From NCBI GenBank assembly GCA_007130265.1, contig SLST01000579.1:1-8926 (forward strand): a stretch of DNA of 8,926 nucleotides. Reading direction: 5' to 3'. A program made the translations under genes and the position numbers. Positions 6,185-8,926 of this stretch are shown one piece after another. How positions within the stretch are numbered: position 1 is the first letter of the stretch; each line of letters starts with the position of its first letter. This DNA is from Spirochaetales bacterium. GTDB taxonomy: Bacteria > Spirochaetota > Spirochaetia > DSM-27196 > SLST01. The notes below the pieces were generated by a model. It searched no databases and had not been told where the DNA came from. It saw only the letters and a program-made list of their open reading frames with translations.

Positions 6185-8926
6185 GTGCTGCTCTTTGTCC
6201 TCCGCAAGATGGCTGCCAACAAGTGGATGGTCGGCAGCCTGCTCGTCGGCGTGATCCTGGCGGTCGCCATGGTCACCACGATTCCCATCTACAGTCGCGG
6301 AATACTGACCCGGCTGCTCCTGCGTGATCTGCAGCAGTACCAGGAGCGTACCGGTGCGTACCCGGGGACGGTCGAGCTCAGCGGGTACCTCGTCGTCGAC
6401 CCCGAGATCGTCGCTCCGCTCGATGCCTACGATGAGCTCGCCGCCGCGGTAGATGCTGAGGTGCGCCGCGGGATCGTCGTACCCATTCAGACTGAGTCCT
6501 CGCGGATACAGCAGAACTTCCTCCGGTTGCGTGATCTCGATCGTCCGGACGAAGATCTCATATCGACCTCGATGGTCACCGTCGGCGGGTTCCTCGATCG
6601 GGTGCGTCCGGTCGTCGGAGACATACCCTCCGGCATACCCGATGGGAACCTCTCCGAGTCGACTCCCGTGGTCGATGCGGTGATCACGCAGGAGACCGCG
6701 GTGGCCGGCCGACTCGCCTACGGGAAGACGTACGACCTCTACGCGCAGCGGGGCGACCATCTGTTGCCGTTCCGGGTCCGTGTCGCCGGGGTCGTGGAGG
6801 CTGCGGATCACAACGACGTCTACTGGACCTTCTCGCTACGTCGACTCAGCAACATGCTCATTCTGCGTCAGGACGATTTCCGTCGCGTCATCGCCACCGA
6901 CAATCCAACGCGGAACCTCGAGATATCGTGGGCGTACACCTATGATTACCAGTCGCTCACGAGCGAGGATGCGGCGCCCATGGTCGCTTTCGTCAACCAG
7001 TATACTCAGCTCGCGCGCCGCGTCGGGCTGACGGTGCGGCTCCCGGTCCTGCGGATTCTGGAAGACTATATGGTGCGTCAGCGCGCGCTCACCATGACGC
7101 TGTGGGTGCTACAGGTGCCTCTCCTGCTGATGCTCGCCTTCTACCTCTTCATGGTCTCGCAGATACTCATAGATCACGAGCGGAACGAGATCGCGCTCAT
7201 GAAGAGCCGCGGGGCCCAGGTGGGGCAGGTGTTCGCCACCTACGTGGTTCTCGGTCTCTTCCTCAGTATCGCCGGCGTCGTCGTCGGTCCCTTTCTCGGG
7301 TTGCTGATCTGTCAGATCCTCGGGGCGTCCAGCGGGTTTCTCGAGTTCGTCCAACGCCGCGCTCTGCGGCTCGAGATCACTCCGCGTACGTACGCGTACG
7401 CATTCGCCGCATCTGGAGTAGCGCTCCTGACGATTCTGATTCCGGCGCTCCAGGCATCGAGAACGACAATCGTCCACCACAAGCAACGGCTTGCCCGGGG
7501 ACGAAAACGGCCGCTCTGGAGCACGCTCTTTCTCGATGTCATTCTCCTCGGCGTCTCCGCGTACGGGCTCTACCGGTACCGCGTGCACACCGACATCGTG
7601 CAGCTCGCCGGGCTCGAAGCGACTGAAATGGCGCTCGATCCGGTGCTCCTCTTCGTGTCCACCATGTTCGTGATAGGCCTCGGGTTGCTCTTCCTGCGAG
7701 TCTACCCGCTGCTCGTCAGGTTCCTCTTTCGAGTCGGCGCACGACGCTGGTCTCCGGCGGTTTTCGCCTCGCTGATCCAGGTGGGACGAGGAGCCGGAAA
7801 GGACCAGTTTCTCATGCTCTTCCTGATCCTCAGCATCTCGATCGGGGTCTACAACGCGGACGCCGCTCGCACGATCAACCAGAACGTCGAAGAACGGATC
7901 TACTACAATGCCGGGTCTGATATCGTGATACGCGAGGAGTGGCAGCGCGTCGCGGCCTCCGGAGAGACGATCTCCGACCAGGATCCCTTTGGCCCGCCGG
8001 CGGGAGGCGGTGGCGGCGGTAGCGCGGGCGGCGGTGATTCCGGGCGCTTCGTCGAGCCGGTCTTCAGGCGGTTCGAGGAGCTTTCGAATGTCGTTCAGGC
8101 GACTCCCGTTTTCTACGAGCCGAACGCAAGCGGGCGCAAGCTCGCCGGAGATACCTTTCGCGGGGCCGCGCTGTTCGGCATCAACCCGACCGAGTTCGCG
8201 TCGGTCGCCTGGTTCCGGCGCGACCTGCTCCCCTCACACTGGTACAACTATCTGAACCTGCTCTCGGAGAGCCCGGCTGCGGCGCTCGTCTCACGATCGC
8301 TCGCGGAGGAAGCCGGACTCGAGCTCGGTGATCCAATCTACGTTACCTGGCGCGACCAGCCGTCTACACTCTATTATGTCTACGGGATGGTCGACTACTG
8401 GCCGGGCTACAACCCGTTCACCGTGCGGTTCGGGACCGGGCAGCGTCATCTCGTCGTGGTCAACCTGAACTACCTGCAGGCGACGACGGCGCTCGAGCCG
8501 TACGAGGTGTGGCTCAAGCTCGAGCCCGAGACCGAGACCGCGGCGTTCTACCAGTCGATCTCCGACAACCGCATCAACCCCGTGCGCTTCATCGATGCAC
8601 GTCAGGAGATCATCCGCGAACGCAACGACCCGATGTTGCAGGGCACCAACGGCACGCTGTCGCTGGGCTTTCTCGTGAGCCTCGGCGTCTGTTTCGTCGG
8701 TTTCCTCCTGTACTGGATCTTCTCTATACGCGAGCGTACGCTCCAGTTCGGGTTGTTCCGTGCGATGGGGATGAGTAAGGCGGGCATCGTCACGATGCTC
8801 GGTCTCGAGCAGCTGTTCATCTCAGGCGCCGCAGTGATGGCGGGATTCGGCATCGGTCGACTCGCAAGCTACCTTTTCGTGCCGCTCCTTCAGGTCGTGC
8901 AGAACCCGGAGGAGATGGTGCCGCCC
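6185..8926 (+). CDS. Large FtsX-family ABC transporter permease (3' end outside window)
   Basis: The frame is open from the GTG at 6185 to the last base, giving 914 codons without a stop; the C-terminus is missing. The layout is two FtsX-type halves fused in one chain. TM1 (about 15-36) is followed by a large periplasmic domain (37-300). TM2-4 (304-328, 351-379, 403-423) carry the cytoplasmic motif HERNEIALMKSRGA (331-344). Two further helices (447-463, 487-511) and TM7 (541-557) lead to a second periplasmic domain (558-818). TM8 and TM9 (825-847, 875-900) flank the matching motif IRERTLQFGLFRAMGM (848-863). At least one more helix should follow. This resembles LolCE/MacB/BceB-type permeases, which move lipids, lipoproteins, peptides or drugs through mechanical coupling rather than a simple channel. 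A glycine-rich insert (607-617, GGGGGGSAGGG) lies near the start of the second periplasmic domain. The ATPase subunit is absent here and expected nearby. The substrate is unknown. Confidence 0.88.
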   Translation, partial: MLLFVLRKMAANKWMVGSLLVGVILAVAMVTTIPIYSRGILTRLLLRDLQQYQERTGAYPGTVELSGYLVVDPEIVAPLDAYDELAAAVDAEVRRGIVVPIQTESSRIQQNFLRLRDLDRPDEDLISTSMVTVGGFLDRVRPVVGDIPSGIPDGNLSESTPVVDAVITQETAVAGRLAYGKTYDLYAQRGDHLLPFRVRVAGVVEAADHNDVYWTFSLRRLSNMLILRQDDFRRVIATDNPTRNLEISWAYTYDYQSLTSEDAAPMVAFVNQYTQLARRVGLTVRLPVLRILEDYMVRQRALTMTLWVLQVPLLLMLAFYLFMVSQILIDHERNEIALMKSRGAQVGQVFATYVVLGLFLSIAGVVVGPFLGLLICQILGASSGFLEFVQRRALRLEITPRTYAYAFAASGVALLTILIPALQASRTTIVHHKQRLARGRKRPLWSTLFLDVILLGVSAYGLYRYRVHTDIVQLAGLEATEMALDPVLLFVSTMFVIGLGLLFLRVYPLLVRFLFRVGARRWSPAVFASLIQVGRGAGKDQFLMLFLILSISIGVYNADAARTINQNVEERIYYNAGSDIVIREEWQRVAASGETISDQDPFGPPAGGGGGGSAGGGDSGRFVEPVFRRFEELSNVVQATPVFYEPNASGRKLAGDTFRGAALFGINPTEFASVAWFRRDLLPSHWYNYLNLLSESPAAALVSRSLAEEAGLELGDPIYVTWRDQPSTLYYVYGMVDYWPGYNPFTVRFGTGQRHLVVVNLNYLQATTALEPYEVWLKLEPETETAAFYQSISDNRINPVRFIDARQEIIRERNDPMLQGTNGTLSLGFLVSLGVCFVGFLLYWIFSIRERTLQFGLFRAMGMSKAGIVTMLGLEQLFISGAAVMAGFGIGRLASYLFVPLLQVVQNPEEMVPP

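Noticed and set aside
7383..7396. Perfect 14-bp palindrome CGCGTACGTACGCG
   Set aside because: It falls inside the permease gene and encodes ordinary residues at the edge of a membrane helix. In GC-rich DNA with frequent Tyr and Arg codons such a palindrome can arise by chance, and nothing nearby suggests a binding site.
7102..7626. 174-codon plus-strand frame overlapping the permease
   Set aside because: It is an out-of-frame reading of the permease gene, rich in Arg, Ala and Pro. The permease frame has continuous membrane helices and FtsX motifs through this region.

Overview
The window looks like chromosomal DNA from a GC-rich Gram-negative bacterium. The presence of a periplasmic adaptor with a lipoprotein-type leader implies two membranes. 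A spirochaete is possible, because the lipobox is loose (FSSC) and the layout is two sugar-enzyme genes next to an adaptor and a large FtsX permease. That is only a low-confidence impression, as no rRNA or marker gene is present.

Layout. (1) Positions 2-1175 hold a complete IS630-family insertion sequence: one minus-strand DDE transposase, imperfect terminal inverted repeats and a TA at each end within CTAG. (2) Positions 1173-2615, minus strand, encode a PAS-GAF-GGDEF diguanylate cyclase whose TAG stop codon sits exactly at the IS junction. (3) A 107-bp intergenic region (2616-2722) separates this gene from a divergent plus-strand operon. It carries a promoter-like sequence overlapped by a LacI/cre-like operator, plus a mirror-image half-site on the cyclase side. 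(4) Positions 2723-4881 encode a Gfo/Idh/MocA-type sugar oxidoreductase followed 8 nt later by a TIM-barrel sugar isomerase/epimerase. (5) After a 77-nt gap with a strong hairpin, positions 4959-6182 encode a HlyD-like lipoprotein adaptor. It is followed 2 nt later by a very large FtsX-type ABC permease that stays open to the end of the window (6185-8926, 914 codons, no stop).

How the parts work together. The oxidoreductase and the isomerase/epimerase form a tight two-gene unit, probably acting in sequence on one sugar or cyclitol. The operator-like site suggests repression by a LacI-family regulator. The adaptor and permease form a tripartite-type exporter or lipid/lipoprotein-handling machine that lacks its ATPase in this window; the ATPase would be expected just downstream. 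The diguanylate cyclase is a separate, divergently transcribed signalling gene. I saw no tRNA, rRNA, CRISPR array, phage gene or clearly novel defence-type system. The most unusual points are the stop-codon-preserving IS insertion, the spaced operator-like inverted repeat, and the hairpin and mini-ORF ahead of the adaptor gene.
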